From the NCBI GenBank assembly GCA_001972305.1, contig BDDD01000086.1, positions 591,338-655,337 on the forward strand: a DNA stretch of 64,000 nucleotides, in the 5' to 3' direction. Positions 46,117-57,718 of this stretch are shown here, piece by piece. A program made the position numbers and the translations under genes. Source of the stretch: Cephalotus follicularis. Lineage: Eukaryota > Streptophyta > Magnoliopsida > Oxalidales > Cephalotaceae. Each line of letters starts with the position of its first letter. The first letter of the stretch is position 1. The notes beneath the pieces are model-generated. The model had not been told where the DNA came from, made no database searches, and worked only from the letters and a program-made list of their open reading frames with translations.

Positions 46117-48577
46117 TGTAAGATTAGGGGTGTCCCTACAAGCCACGTGGTGTGGTGCTTGTATTTATACGCTCTTGATTTATACAATTATGTATTCCAT
46201 TTATGTTCTATGTGCAAATTTATTTATATTGACATGATTATATGGCTCATCCCAACCTTCCAAAAGAAACAGAATAATTAATTTTAATTAACTGTATGCC
46301 ATATATAGCCCTGTCACATCAAAGGGTTGGATCTCTTGCGAGGAGGCCATGAGAATGAGATCTTTATTCCCTGTGACTAAACTGTTCCAAATCATATGTT
46401 CACTTTCTTTGGGCCATTGTTGAACCAGAGTAAAGACTTGCCACATTATGCTTGCTCCTAGGGAGGGAGAATGGATCTTCTCATGGATCATTCGGTATTA
46501 TCCTAAAGCTAATGTGAGGTGCGTGCGCGGATGCATGATGCTGAATTGACCCACCAATAGGATCCCTATTTGGATTGTCAATACCCATGTCAATAGGGAT
46601 TCCTATGGTCTCCGTAGTGTATATTCTATGGTGAATGGTAGGTCCACGCCTACGTTGTCTCCTTTGACCTGAGCGGCTAGCATGCATTGTGTGGTGACTG
46701 CTTGACTTTGATTTCTGCATTCCCCAGCACTAGCCACGTGTTGGCAAAATGTTTGTCTTTGGGTCTTGTGGAAGCTGCATTGAGATGTGTGAGCGAGTGG
46801 GCAATAAGGAATCGTCACACCCAGGCTGAGGGTGACCAGCTCTATTTATCTATGTACGTTACAGACTTAAAATCCTGTACAGGTTATAGACGGACCGGAG
46901 ATGGGGTGGTTTCCATGGGAGGTCTATCATAGTCTTAGTGCGATCATAGATATTTAGTATCACGACTAAATCTAGGGGTGACATTCATCCAAACCCGAGA
47001 CCGTTGATTGGAGCTAAGTATGATGAGGGAAACACTACACATATGCCGATGACTAGATAAAGCGACTAGCTATTCGGTCCCTGATTGATAGACGTGATAA
47101 TACACAGATTCGGGGGGTGACTGGAGATCACACTGGGGCTATTTTAATAGTCGGTGACTATTAGAATAGTCGTACTAGACAAACGGGATGATCTGGGAAT
47201 TTATCATCATACTGGAGACCAACAGGCTTTCGGGGCCTACCTGACTTTGAACTGGTTAACGTGTAGAGAAACATGTCATTTAGTAAAAGGTTGACATCAA
47301 GGAGATGTTACTTTGCTAGTGAATATTTTATCGTGGTACTACATGGACCCGAATCCAGCAAATAAAATATTCACTAGAAAAGTAACATCTCATTGATGTC
47401 AACCTTTTACTAAATGACATGTTTCTCTACACGTCAACCAGTTCAAAGTCAGGCAGAGCCCAAAAGTCTGTCGATCTCCAGTATGATGATAAATTCCCAG
47501 ATCATCCCGTTTGTCTGGTACGACTATTCTAATAGTCACCGACTATTAAAATAGCCCCGGTGTGATCTCCAGTCACCCTCCGGATCCGTGTATTATCACG
47601 TCTATCAATCAGGGACCAAATAGCCAGTTGCTTTATCCAGTCATCGGCATATGTGTAGTGTTTCCCTCGTCATACTTAGCTCCGATCAACGGTCTAGGGT
47701 TTGGATGAATGTCACCCCTAGATTTAGCCGTGATACTAAATATCTATGATCGCACTGAGACTATGATAGACCTCCCATGGAAACTACCCCGTCTCCAGTC
47801 CGTCTATAACCTGTACAGGATTTTAAGTCTGCAACGTACATAGATAAATAGAGCTGGTCACCCTCAGCCCGGGTGTGACGATTCCTTCTTGCGCACTCGC
47901 TCATACATCTCAATGCAGCTTCCATAAGACCCAAAGACAACCCTTTTGCCAGCACGTGACTAGTGTTGAGGAAGGCGAAAATCAAAGTCAAGCAGTCACC
48001 ACACAATGCATGCTAGCCACTCAGGTCAAAGGAGACAACGTAGGAGTGGACCTACTAGTCACCATAGAATATACACTACCAAGACCATAGGAATCCCTAT
48101 TGACATGGGCATTGACTATCCAAATAGGGATCCTATTGGTGGGTTAGTTCAGCATCATGCATCCGCTCATGCACCCCACATTAGCTTTAGGATAATACCG
48201 AATGGTCCATGAGAAGATCCATCCTCCCTCCTTGGGAGCAAGCATAATGTGGCAAGTCTTTACCCCGGTTCAACAATGGTCCAAAGAAAGTGAACCTATG
48301 ATTTGGAACAGTTTAGTCACATGGAATAAGGATCTCATTCTCATGGCCTCCCTGGCAAGAGATCCAACCATTTGATGTGACAGGGCTATATACTGTATAC
48401 AGTTAATTAAAATTAATTATTCTGTTCCTTTTGGAATGTTGGAATGATCCATATAATCATGCAAATATAAATAAATTTGCACATAGAACATAAATGGAAT
48501 ACATAATTGTATAAATCAAGAGTGTATAAATATAAGCACCACACCACATGGCTTGTAGGGACACCTCTAATCTTACA
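46117..48577. repeat. 2.46-kb near-perfect inverted repeat with LTR-like ends
   Basis: Left arm 46117-47331 and right arm 47361-48577 are reverse complements, about 94% alike by eye, around a spacer of 29 bp (47332-47360). Both arms start at the outside with TGTAAGATTAGRGGTGTCCC. The right arm begins exactly at the end of a copia polypurine tract, so it is probably the 3' LTR of the minus-strand copia element at 48578-54003; the left arm would then be an inverted second copy. A CCATATATAG or AGTATATAG box about 200 bp inside each arm fits an LTR promoter. Small mirrored frames in the arms are not genes. A transcript across it would fold into a long hairpin. Confidence 0.85.
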
Positions 48578-48590
48578 ATCTCCCACTTGG
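48578..48590 (-). other. Polypurine tract of minus-strand copia element
   Basis: On the minus strand CCAAGTGGGAGAT, standard plant copia wording, immediately before TGTAAG at the outer end of the right arm. Confidence 0.75.
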
Positions 48591-50335
48591 CCCTTCAAGC
48601 CACAACGACCTATAGCCCAAGCCCATTGTACTTCTGTGTCTCTCAAGTACAGTGCTGCTCAAAGCCTTGGTAAGTGGGACTACTAAGTTTTTCTCTGTGC
48701 CAACTGTCTCTAATGTGATGTCTCCTCTGTCAATGATCTCCCAGATCAGGTGGTATCGTCGCAATATGTGTTTGGAGCGATGATGAGACTGTGGCTCTTT
48801 GGCTTGTGTAACAGCCCCATCGTTGTCACAGTATACCACAACCGGACTGGCAATGGTTGGAACCACATCAAGTTCAGTAATGAACTTTTGCATCCAAACA
48901 GCTTCCTTAGCGGCATCAGAGGCTGCAACATACTCTGCTTCCGTTGTGGAGTCCGTAGTAGTTTCCTGCTTCGAACTCCTCCAGCTCACAGCACCGCCGT
49001 TCAGGATGAAAATGAATCCTGAAACGGACTTGTGATCATCTGGATCACTGTTGAAACTAGAGTCAGTATAACCTTCTAATTTCAATTCACTATCTCCTCC
49101 ATAAGTCAAAAAGGTATCCTGAGTTATTCTCAGGTATTTGAGAACCCTTTTGACTATTTCCCAGTGTTTCTCATCGGGGTCAGACTGAAATTGACTAGCC
49201 ATGCCCAAGGCATAAGCGACATCAGGCCTAGTACACAGCATGCCGTACATGATGGAGCCAACAGCCAAAGCATATGGCTGCCTACTCATGCGTGCCCTCT
49301 CCTCATCTGTCTGTGAAGACATCCTCTTGGAGAGGTGAATTCCCTGACCAATTGGTAGTAGGCCACGCTTGGAATTCTCAAGGCCATACCGTTTTAGCAC
49401 ATTGCTGATGTACTGGCTTTGGGAGAGCCCTAACAACCTATTAGATCTGTCTTTATAGATCTTTATACCGAATATATATGAAGCCTCTCCCAAATCCTTT
49501 ATGGAGAAATTCTTGGATAACCATACTTTAACGGACTATAACATACCCACATCATTCCCTATGATTAGTATGTCGTCTACGTATAGTACCAAGAAAGTGA
49601 TGTTTGGGCCATCCTATTTTCGGTAGACACAAGGCTCATCTACGTTTTTGATGAAACTGAAAGTCTTAACGGTCTCGTCAAAATGGATATTCCAGCTACG
49701 TGATGCTTGCTTAAGGCCATAAATAGACCTTTGGAGCTTGCACACTCTCTGTGGATACTCCCCGGATGTAAACCCCTCAGGTTGGGACATATAAATGTCC
49801 TCTTCAAGATAGCCATTCAAGAAGACCGTCTTGACATCCATCTGCCATATCTCATAATCATAATGAGCAGCAATAGCAAGCAATATCAGGATGGACTTAA
49901 GCATAGCGACTGGTGAGAAAGTTTCGGTATAGTTGACTCCGTGTCTTTACCTATACCCTTTCATGACCAATCGCGCTTTATAAGTCTCTATCTTACCATC
50001 AGCGCCAATCTTCCTCTTGAAGATCCATTTGCAGCCAATAGGGTTAACACCGTCAGGTGCATCTACCAAGTTCCATACTTGGTTGGCGTACATGGAGTCC
50101 ATCTCGGATTTCATGGCTTCAATCCATGCCCTAGATTCAGTGCTCTTCACTGCTTCCTCATAGATGACAGGCTCGTCATCATCGATGTCGTTGAGTTCAT
50201 CAGTTCCCTCAATGAGAAGACCATATCTCTTATGCGCTGTTGAAACTCGACCTGATCTCCTCTCCAGAGGAGTGTCTTCCTGAGATCATTTCTCAGGTTG
50301 GGGTCATTCCCCAATAATGTCTCTAGAGGGTTCAA
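48591..50335 (-). pseudogene. Copia reverse transcriptase and RNase H region (fossil)
   Basis: Minus-strand remnants. The polymerase has the phrases NPIGCKWIFKRKIGADGKIE (near 50040), IWQMDVKTVFLNGYLEEDIY (near 49820), KLQRSIYGLKQASRSWNIHF (near 49710) and the catalytic YVDDILII near 49570. RNase H (left part, to about 48600) has YTDSSFNSDPDDHKSVSGF, EAEYVAASDAAKEAVWM and HHRSKHI. The last is the usual H-x3-KHI copia ending, close to the polypurine tract. Confidence 0.85.
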
Positions 50336-51188
50336 CCTCTAATTCCTCTTTATCCTGTGGGCTTTCACCAGGTGATAACTCTCTCAGTTCCACCTTTCTC
50401 CCACTACTCCCTGCATGCAAGTATTCCTTTTCTAGGAATGTGGCAGTTCGCGAAACAAAAACCTTTTGTTCACTGGGATGGTAAAAGTAGTATCCTTTTG
50501 TCTCTTTAGGATATCCCACAAACCGGCAATGATTCGCTCGTGCCTCCAGCTTAGAAGCCTCTTGCTTCTTCACATAAGCTGGATAGCTCCAAACCTTCAA
50601 ATGGTTTAGGCTGGGTTTCCTCCCTTTAAATACGTTGTAAGGAGTGGAAGGGACGAATTTAGAAGGAATCTGGTTTAGGATGTGCGCTGCCGCTTGCAGC
50701 GCATAACCCCAGAATGATATAGGCAGATCTATAAAAGACATCATGGACCGGACCATATTCATCAAGGTCCTATTCCTCCGCTCGAAGACACCATTATGAT
50801 GTGGTGTTCCGAGAGGTGTCCATTGAGAGCGAATTCTGTTATCCCTAAGATAACCCAGGAATTTAGCAGATAGGTATTCGCCACCTCGATCCGACCGGAG
50901 GATCTTAATGGGTTTACCCATTTGCTTTTCTACTTCTAGTCTGAATTCTTTGAACCTCTCAAAGGCCTCAGATTTGTATTTCATTAGAAACACGTACCCA
51001 AACCTTGACAAGTCATCGGTGAAGGTAATGAAGTAGCCAAAACCTCTAATAGCATTGACCGACATAGGTCCGCAGACGTCGGTGTGGACAAGCTCCATTA
51101 TGTCCACTGCCATCTTTCCAATAAAACATGGCTCACACGTAGGAAAGGACTCCACGTCTTGGATGTCAAGAAGACCATCCTTAACCAA
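50304..51188 (-). pseudogene. Copia integrase region (fossil)
   Basis: Minus-strand stretch of 294 codons. It begins with the end of the pre-integrase domain (CEPCFIGKM, CX2C) and runs through the DDE core: D in LVHTDVCGPMS, D in LRSDRGGEYLS and E in HNGVFERRNRTLMNMVRSMM. The block CRFVGYPKETKGYYFYHP follows, as in TNT1-like copia elements. Confidence 0.85.
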
Positions 51189-51260
51189 TCGTGTTAATCT
51201 AGCATCGCTAGGACGACCTAATCTACAATGCCATATGTAAGAATGATTTACATCGCTTAT

Positions 51261-52609
51261 CTATCTTTGTCTTTTAGTGCTAGTTTCAGTTTGAATTGTT
51301 AAAGCCAATTGTTGATTTGTATTTAAAACATAAATCCCATTGTCTATGTGTCCCTCACATATAAGAACTTTGTTATGCATAAGACTACAAGTAAATGCAG
51401 TAAAAGTGAGCTCCATGCCCATCTTATACAAATAGGAAACATAAATAATGTTCCTTACAAGGTTCCCGACATAATAACAAGGATCAAGTTTTAATACATT
51501 CCCATTCAACAGGAACAACTCAAAAACGCCTACATAAGTGGTGTGAATCCTTGACCCATCACCAAGGCGTAAGTCCAGTGCTTCCCTAGCATCAAGCTTT
51601 CTAGCTCCTCTTAGCCCCTGCAAAGAGTTACAAATATTAGTTCCACAACTTGAATCCAAAACCCAAGTTGAACTAACATTTTCAATTAGAAAAAGCTCAA
51701 TCATAAAAGTATCTGACCCTGAGGCACCTTCTAATTTGGACTTTTGGAACTCTCGGCACTGAGATCTCCAATGACCTCACTTCCCACAATAGAAGCGACA
51801 GTCGTCATCCTGAAGCTGTTGGATCGTGTCTAGGATGGCTCCCTTAACTACTGGCCCCGTCGACCCAGTAGATTGTCTTCCTTTCTTCTTCTTCTTCCCT
51901 TTAGGAATCATGGGTGCCTTGCCCTTGGACGTAGATCCTCTCGATCTGCCCTTTTTAGGAGCTGTCCTGGAAGAAGTAGAAGGTAGAAGCATCACATTAG
52001 ACTTGGACTTTCCATGGTCCATGTCTGCTTCAGCCGTACGAAGCATTTCCACACGTCCAGGTAGATAAGTTTCCACCTTGTTCATGTGGAAATTTGTGAT
52101 GAATTGAGAGTATGACTGTGGAAGAGAGCAAAGTATCAGGTCAATGTAAAAATCATTGTCCATGGTGAGATCTAACTGATGCAGTTGCTCAATGAGATCT
52201 ATCATCTTCAGTCCATGTGGGTGGACTGAAGCTCCCTTGGTCATATTCGTAGAAAAGAGCTGACGGGACAAGTTAAACTGCTCGGTCCTCTACCGGGATC
52301 CATACAACTCCTGAATTCGGAGAAGTATAGCTCCAAGGGTTTCAAGTTTCTCGTGTCGTCTTTATAATTCTGGGACCATACCCGAAATCGCTAGGCAACG
52401 AGCTTGCTCGTCCTCGTTTATCCATTTGGCCCTCTTGGACTTTTGCTCTTCTATTGAAGTGGCTCCCAATATTGGGGGGCTCTCAGTCATGATATGAGCA
52501 AGCTTAATGCTCGTGAGTGCTAAGCGCAGATTTCACTGCCAATCCATAAAGTTTGGACCCGCGAGCTTATTAGTTTCCAATATGCGTGAAAGTGCTGTGC
52601 CAACTGACA
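51261..52609 (-). pseudogene. Copia gag and protease region (fossil)
   Basis: Minus strand. Gag opens near 52609 (MSVGTALSRILETNKLAGPN) and continues through 52271-51777 (LIEQLHQLDLTMDNDFYIDL, LCSLPQSYSQFITNFHMNK) to a Lys/Ser-rich tail and a short Cys/His stretch near 51780 (CRFYCGK). The protease-like part (51704-51261) has the STWVLDSSCGTNICNSLQGL loop. Known roles: particle formation and polyprotein processing. Confidence 0.75.
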
Positions 52610-53991
52610 TTTTAAGCAGAGTCTGTATATATTTAACAACCTATAAAAGAGGAAACATAAATGAGAGAAATTTTAGCAGAAAATTCCATTTTAATGTTAT
52701 TCCATAATCCTTGGTCTTTTGTAATTACTGCTCCTCTCACTATTCTAATCGTATCCCACACCCCCATGTGGAATTCAGGAAGCCTCTCGCTTCATAGTGG
52801 GGATCAGAATCTATCCAAATATTATAGCCTTAACTATGGCTAACAAACCATAATACCTGAATAGGTAGGTACGAGTACCAATTTACATTCTTGGGCGCTT
52901 CCCTCGAAATGTAAGATCCGATACAAAACATTCAGCCTCCCGGCCCTTATGGTCTCAGTTATGGCATGACAAACCATAAGATCCCAGTATAAGTCAAACC
53001 CACAATCCTCAAAGAAGTGAACCCGTTTTCACACCCACATGTTGTGGCCTGTCAGAATGCCAAAACATGGTTATTTCCTTTCAGTGTACCTCACACTAAA
53101 ATTGAATAGAAATGGTCATACGGGGGACCTCAGCTGTAGATGGTGTCATCCCCAATATGTCCACACCATTCAACGATGATAATGGAAGGCCAACGACAAG
53201 GCAGCCATATGCCCCACCGCTTATGGACTTATTATTTATATGATTTGGAGGAATTTGGTCTCATGAATTTTATTAAATTACCAATTCCATTGTTAGATAA
53301 TTTAATTATCTTCCAATCCCTTTGGAACGACTTAGCATGCTTAGACGTGTTTGGATTGTTTGTAAAAAAAAAACATCCATCTCATGCATCCTAAAAGTGG
53401 CCTGACTTGGGACATAAAACTATAAGTGATCATGTGAGCCAACGTGACCACTTGGTCTCCTAGGTGTACTAATTTAATTAACTCTATTACATTTTGCTAC
53501 CATGCATACATGGTCTTCAATTGGTCTTGTATTTTTCTTTGATCCCCTCTTCAAGCTTGATTGGTCTCCTTTCTTCCATTTACATCCATTGTACAATTAA
53601 AAGAAAAGAAATGCAATTGAGGGAGAAGAGAATTCTATTCCCTATAAAATAAAGGACAAGAAAATAAACGGCGCGCGCAGGCAGCCTTATTCAGACCGAA
53701 TGAATTCCATTAAATGTAATAAAGAATTTAAATCATCCACAAAAGAAACAAAAAAAACTAGGTATCATCCCAAGCCTACCAGCATGCATAAGAAATTCAA
53801 AAATATAGCCATATATATAATCGAATTAACATGTAAAAAATTTAATGTTCAATGGCTCGTCGATTTCACCAAAAGCTGAAAAATTGCAACTCCCACTAAA
53901 TATAGGATTACAATAAAATCGGCCAATGAAGGGAAACCAACCACAAAGCCATTAGACATCAAATAAAATTTTGATTGATGTTAATTAGGTC
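52610..53991 (-). other. Copia leader region, no gene seen
   Basis: About 1.4 kb between the gag start and the primer-binding site on the minus strand, unusually long for a copia leader. No frame of note is present. It may hold a further degenerate insertion, but no ends are visible. A GCGCGCGC run lies near 53670. Confidence 0.45.
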
Positions 53992-54003
53992 GCTCTGATA
54001 CCA
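53992..54003 (-). other. Primer-binding site of minus-strand copia (tRNA-Met type)
   Basis: On the minus strand TGGTATCAGAGC, five bases inside an LTR-like end (GGTTCCCA, up to 54009). Confidence 0.85.
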
Positions 54004-54008
54004 CTTTT

Positions 54009-55199
54009 TGGGAACCTGTGGCTCATAGGGCATCGGAAGCACTCAATTTGAATTTTCAGCATTAGGGCGATTAACTTTAATTCCAACTGAATAGTTAATT
54101 CCAAGAAATGGAATTACCCTAAAACTTAATTTCAAAGAGTCCCAAATAATGTCCAAGATCACTAATTAAATATGTAATCAAACTCATTACCAAGCTTAGA
54201 GAAACTTGAGATCACAAATATAAAAGAAGGATAAGAAAGTGTTACCAAAGTGAAGCACTCCTTCCTTCAAGTCAAGCTCCCTCTACTCTTTAATCCAAAA
54301 CCAATAGCTCCAATGCTTTCCTTTTACCACGGCAAGGAGGATAAGATGGAGAGGTTTTGTGTTTAACCTAGACTAAATCAATCTAGATAAAGATCCAATG
54401 TAATATACAAAAGAATCTCCACCTAAAATGACAAAGAAAGTGTATAAGGTTTTGTTGATATGTTATCTCTCTTTTATTGAAGACAAAAATGGCATGCTCT
54501 CACTTTGTAAAATGAGATACACGGCCACCACAAGAGATATGGGAGAGAGAGCACTATGTGAGAGGGAGAGATTACAAGAGAGAGACCCAAATTGGTTGGT
54601 TATATATAAAATTGAAATAGCTGAGGACCAGATTACTGGAATTAATACTGAAGAAATTAAATGGAAAAGGATCCACACTGGCGGGACGCAGTCCACATGT
54701 AGATGGTCCTTAATCAAAGTAAATTAATTAAGAGCGAATGATATGAAGAAGTTAAATGGAAAAGGTTCCACACTGGCAGGACGCTGTCCTATATAGATGG
54801 ACCTTTACGAATGCTAATTATAAATGACTGAAAGTAAATAACTGAATTTAAAAGTTTAATCCACCACTTTGTCAGGAGGTACAACCTTCCTTATCGTTGG
54901 GTCTTAAACACAATTGTTAAAATGAAATACTGAATTTTGAAATTAACTTTCTCCACACTGTCAGACGGATATACCGATCATGTCGATGGATAAGTTAAAG
55001 CAATTGAAAAATTGTTTGGCCTTTATTCAAAGAATCTTATCGGAATAGTAACCGAAAAACTCAATGAACAGTGACAATCTTTAATGAATAGCGAATAGTA
55101 AACTCAATGAATAGTGACGAAATTCAATGAATAGTGACAAAACATTCAATCAATAGTAAAATAAAAACATAATAATACTTAATAAAACTTAATAATACT
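54009..55199 (-). repeat. Putative 5' LTR of minus-strand copia, outer end not fixed
   Basis: On the minus strand this stretch would end GGTTCCCA five bases before the primer-binding site. A minus-strand TATATAA near 54605 with a CT-rich leader after it suits an LTR promoter. Upstream of that are two or three copies of a roughly 100-bp unit (TTAAATGGAAAAGG with CACACTGGC) near 54655, 54750 and more weakly 54950. The outer end is uncertain, as AATAGT repeats from 55040 onward seem to belong to the next element. It does not match the arm at 47361-48577. Confidence 0.45.
54650..54990. repeat. Upstream ~100-bp repeats, 2-3 copies
   Basis: Two clear units share GTTAAATGGAAAAGG or ATTAAATGGAAAAGG followed by TCCACACTGGCRGGACGC and TAGATGG (54655-54705 and 54751-54805); a third weak one has CCACACTGTCAGACGG with CGATGGAT (54953-54990). 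Repeats of this kind just upstream of an LTR TATA box are often enhancer-like, which is inference here. Confidence 0.55.
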
Positions 55200-55650
55200 T
55201 ACTTGAAAGCTGAATATATATACTATGTACAAAGCTTTACTTGAAATAACACTCACATGGAAATTGAAATATGTACAAACTTACTTGAAATGTTTGCCGG
55301 TTCTTATGCCGGTATGCTTACAATACTCGAATACTGATGGAGGTTTACAACTCTAAGTGTTTACACTCAGGCTCTAAGTGTTTACATAAGAGAGGAATGA
55401 TTTGGAGAATTGGTTTAGAGAATTCTAAAAATGGTTTGGGAGAATTGTTTGTGACTTACTTCCAAGCTTTGGAAGGAAGGAATGCTTCTTCAAATGTTTG
55501 GGAGAATTGCTTCTGAAAAATTGCTTCTAATTTTGCTTGCCTTGATTGAGTAAGGAAGGCTTGTATTTATAAGCCTTGGAGAGAATTTACTATTTGTGAA
55601 TAGTAACTTGTCTAGTGGAGTTACTGTTCATGAATAGTAACTTGTCTGCT
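55040..55650. promoter_or_regulatory. AATAGT dyad repeats and promoter-like TATA box
   Basis: Two clusters of TGAATAGTGA or TGAATAGTAACT words occur at 55065-55165 and 55585-55645. The second includes the perfect stem TTACTATT-TGTG-AATAGTAA variant (ACTATT/AATAGT arms). On the minus strand, TATAAATA at 55564-55571 follows them and lies about 1.25 kb past the start of the 55810-56814 frame's far end. The layout recalls the large intergenic promoter of plant pararetroviruses; this is inferred from layout only. Confidence 0.45.
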
Positions 55651-55809
55651 GAGTGCTTCAAATAGTGAATGGCGGCTACGATGTTGACGCTTCTGCCGCA
55701 ATTTGTTGGTGCAGAGTACTTGCTGCAATCTTCAATCTTCGTAATTTGTTGGTGCAGGGTTTATACTGCAATATTGTTAGTGCAGATAACAGATCAACCA
55801 GTGATTGGT

Positions 55810-56814
55810 TTATCTCATCCATTGATTAAGGGTCTTGTTTTCTGAAAGTGTTTTGCGATAGTCAGTGTTTTCATGCATTTCTTTTCTGCTATATTCTATT
55901 AATGGATCACAATCTGTTTGTTCTTCGAAGCTGATATGGATGTGTGATTGAATTGAATAAATTTTTTGTATCTGGTTTTCAGCAATTAGTCTGAAATTAA
56001 ATGGTAGGTAATGATGGTTCCATTTGTTTGCAATTGTTTTTACTTTCCAATGTCGAATTTGTTCTTGGAGAGGACGAGCACAATCCCATAACCCCATGTG
56101 GTCCAAATGTGGAGTTAGAAGCGGGTTGTATCCTTGGATCTGAATAAGATGTCTTGCAGGTTTTAGACTGCTAATAAATTCTGGTGGCGTGGATGTGATA
56201 ATTGCTTGGACATTTCTGTATCTTCGAACCATCAGATCTAATCCAATAATTTTTATTTTTCTTCCAAAATATTGGAAATGGTTGGAATCTGTAAAAATAA
56301 TTTGTAGAAGCATGCCATGATCCATGAGCAATTGTGGAGTAATTGTTTTGTTTTGAAAGATGTATTCTTTTGGGCCTGAAAGATCCCAAAAGGCTGTATA
56401 AATTGTATATGCCAGATGACAATTACAAGAATATTTATCTATTGGTATGGATTGGCAAGTGTCTAGTATTTTTGGACATGAGATTTGTTGGTTTTTTGGA
56501 TAGTAGTAGGATAAGTTGGTGGCAGAAATTTTTGGGAATTGTTCAGAATTTGAAAGGACATGTTTGAGGAAATCTTGAATTACCTGAAAATTGTTGAGTA
56601 GATTTTGGTGTCTCATTCTTTGAATGGTTTCTATGATTCCTTCGAGATTGTATTCTCTCAATTTTTTCAAAATAGTGTTTGGGAAGAAAAAAGCTCTAGA
56701 ATTTCTTATCTCTATCTCAGTGGGAGATAAAGATTTTTTCTCACTTTCTTCTATCTCAGTAGGAGATGGAAGTTTTCCCTTTTTTGTTGCTCTGTCAGAT
56801 GACAGTGTCTCCAT
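55810..56814 (-). pseudogene. Frame of unknown role in pararetrovirus-like element (fossil)
   Basis: A 334-codon stretch beginning METLSSDRATKKGKLPSPTE. Residues 1-45 contain two 13-residue units (PSPTEIEESEKKS, LSPTEIEIRNSRA), which are the protein reading of the DNA hairpin units. The rest is a globular-looking part with ISCPKILDTCQSIPIDKYSC, LAYTIYTAFWDLSGPKEYIF and GRKIKIIGLDLMVRRYRNVQ. I do not recognise the fold. In a caulimovirid the position after RT could suit a transactivator or late ORF; that is a guess. The plus copy has the same frame at 62991-63632. Confidence 0.5.
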
Positions 56815-57202
56815 TTTCTCTGGTATTTTTATGAATGAATGAAAGGATGAATTTTTATATGGAATTGGATGAATGTGGAATGAATCCTTTTTATATGGAT
56901 CCAGATGATTGTGGTTACTATTGTTAAATACTAATTTGTCTGTGAATGATTTTTGTACAGAAAGTGTCGTAGTGGGGAATAAAGTTTTGTTTATCTCAGT
57001 GGGAGATAAAGTAATTTTGAAGGATTCCTTTTTCTGTTAAAAGAATGGGAAAATGGTTTGTAAAAGTTTTTCAAATGTTTTATTCCTTTGCAGGAATCTT
57101 ATCCTTATCTTTGTGAAAGATAAAGCATCACTCATGATTTCGTTTGTCTCAGTGGGAGACAAAGTGTCACTCGTATTCTTCTTTATCTCAGTGGGAGATA
57201 AA
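56713..57202 (-). repeat. Hairpin-forming 39-bp units, left copy
   Basis: Dyads lie at 57182-57202 (TTTATCTC-AGTGG-GAGATAAA), 57143-57163 (TTTGTCTC-AGTGG-GAGACAAA), 57105-57123 (TTATCTTT-GTG-AAAGATAA), 56990-57010 (as the first), 56752-56768 (TATCTC/GAGATG) and 56713-56729 (TATCTC/GAGATA). A related stem CTGTCA-GA-TGACAG is at 56792-56805. Neighbouring units keep a 39-bp step. On the minus strand they read as LSPTEI-type peptides. Confidence 0.85.
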
Positions 57203-57718
57203 ATTTCTTTAATAGATTCCTTTTCCTGTTGTAACTTCAAGAAAGCTTGCTGACAATTTTGGTTAGTATTGAGAAATAATAAATCAATATCAGAACAAAT
57301 AATAAATGATGAAATTGGTAATTGTTCTCTATCCGTAACAATGTCTGGAAATAGATGTAATTTTTCACAGAAGTTGTGTAAATGCCAAATTGTTAAATTT
57401 TTAATTCTTATTGAATTGGGAAACGTTAAATTGTCATAAATAGTAGAAAATACTAAATATGAAATTGATAATTGTTTCTTATTGACAATAACGTTTGGGA
57501 ATTTTTTTGGAAAATAAAGCAGATCTTTAAATGGGTATATAATGGTTACGTAAAATAAACAAATACAACTTTGTTTTTGGTAATTCTGATTTATTGATTA
57601 GAACAATGGAATTGTTATTAGCGTGTTCAATTGACAATGATGAAAATGGTTTGAAAAACTCATTCATAATTTTTTGAATTTTCCTAGAAGCATTTTGTGA
57701 ACTTAATAGAATGATAGT

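Larger units (their letters stand above)
48578..54003 (-). mobile_element. Ty1/copia element on minus strand, internal region
   Basis: Read right to left: primer-binding site (53992-54003), a leader of about 1.4 kb (52610-53991), gag (about 52609 to 51777), protease (51704 to 51261), integrase (51188 to 50304), reverse transcriptase (about 50150 to 49500) and RNase H (about 49200 to 48600), then the polypurine tract. All domains are recognisable, but the element is broken by a handful of changes. The ends are odd: sequence before the primer-binding site (from 54009) does not resemble the inverted-repeat arm at the other end, so the LTR pair does not match. It is a different lineage from the copia at 27208-42200. 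Confidence 0.85.

Noticed and set aside
46687-48006. Similar 70-80-codon frames at 46603-46932 and 47761-48090
   Set aside because: Mirror images produced by the inverted repeat; no domain, and they fall in LTR-like sequence.
46117-48577. Reading the inverted repeat as a plain foldback DNA transposon
   Set aside because: Kept as less likely: the outer end of the right arm coincides with a copia polypurine tract and the arms have TG starts and TATA boxes, which favours LTRs. Not fully excluded.
53992-54003. Possible tRNA gene fragments at the primer-binding sites
   Set aside because: Only 12-18 bases match tRNA 3' ends, at LTR/internal junctions; no cloverleaf or internal promoter boxes are seen.
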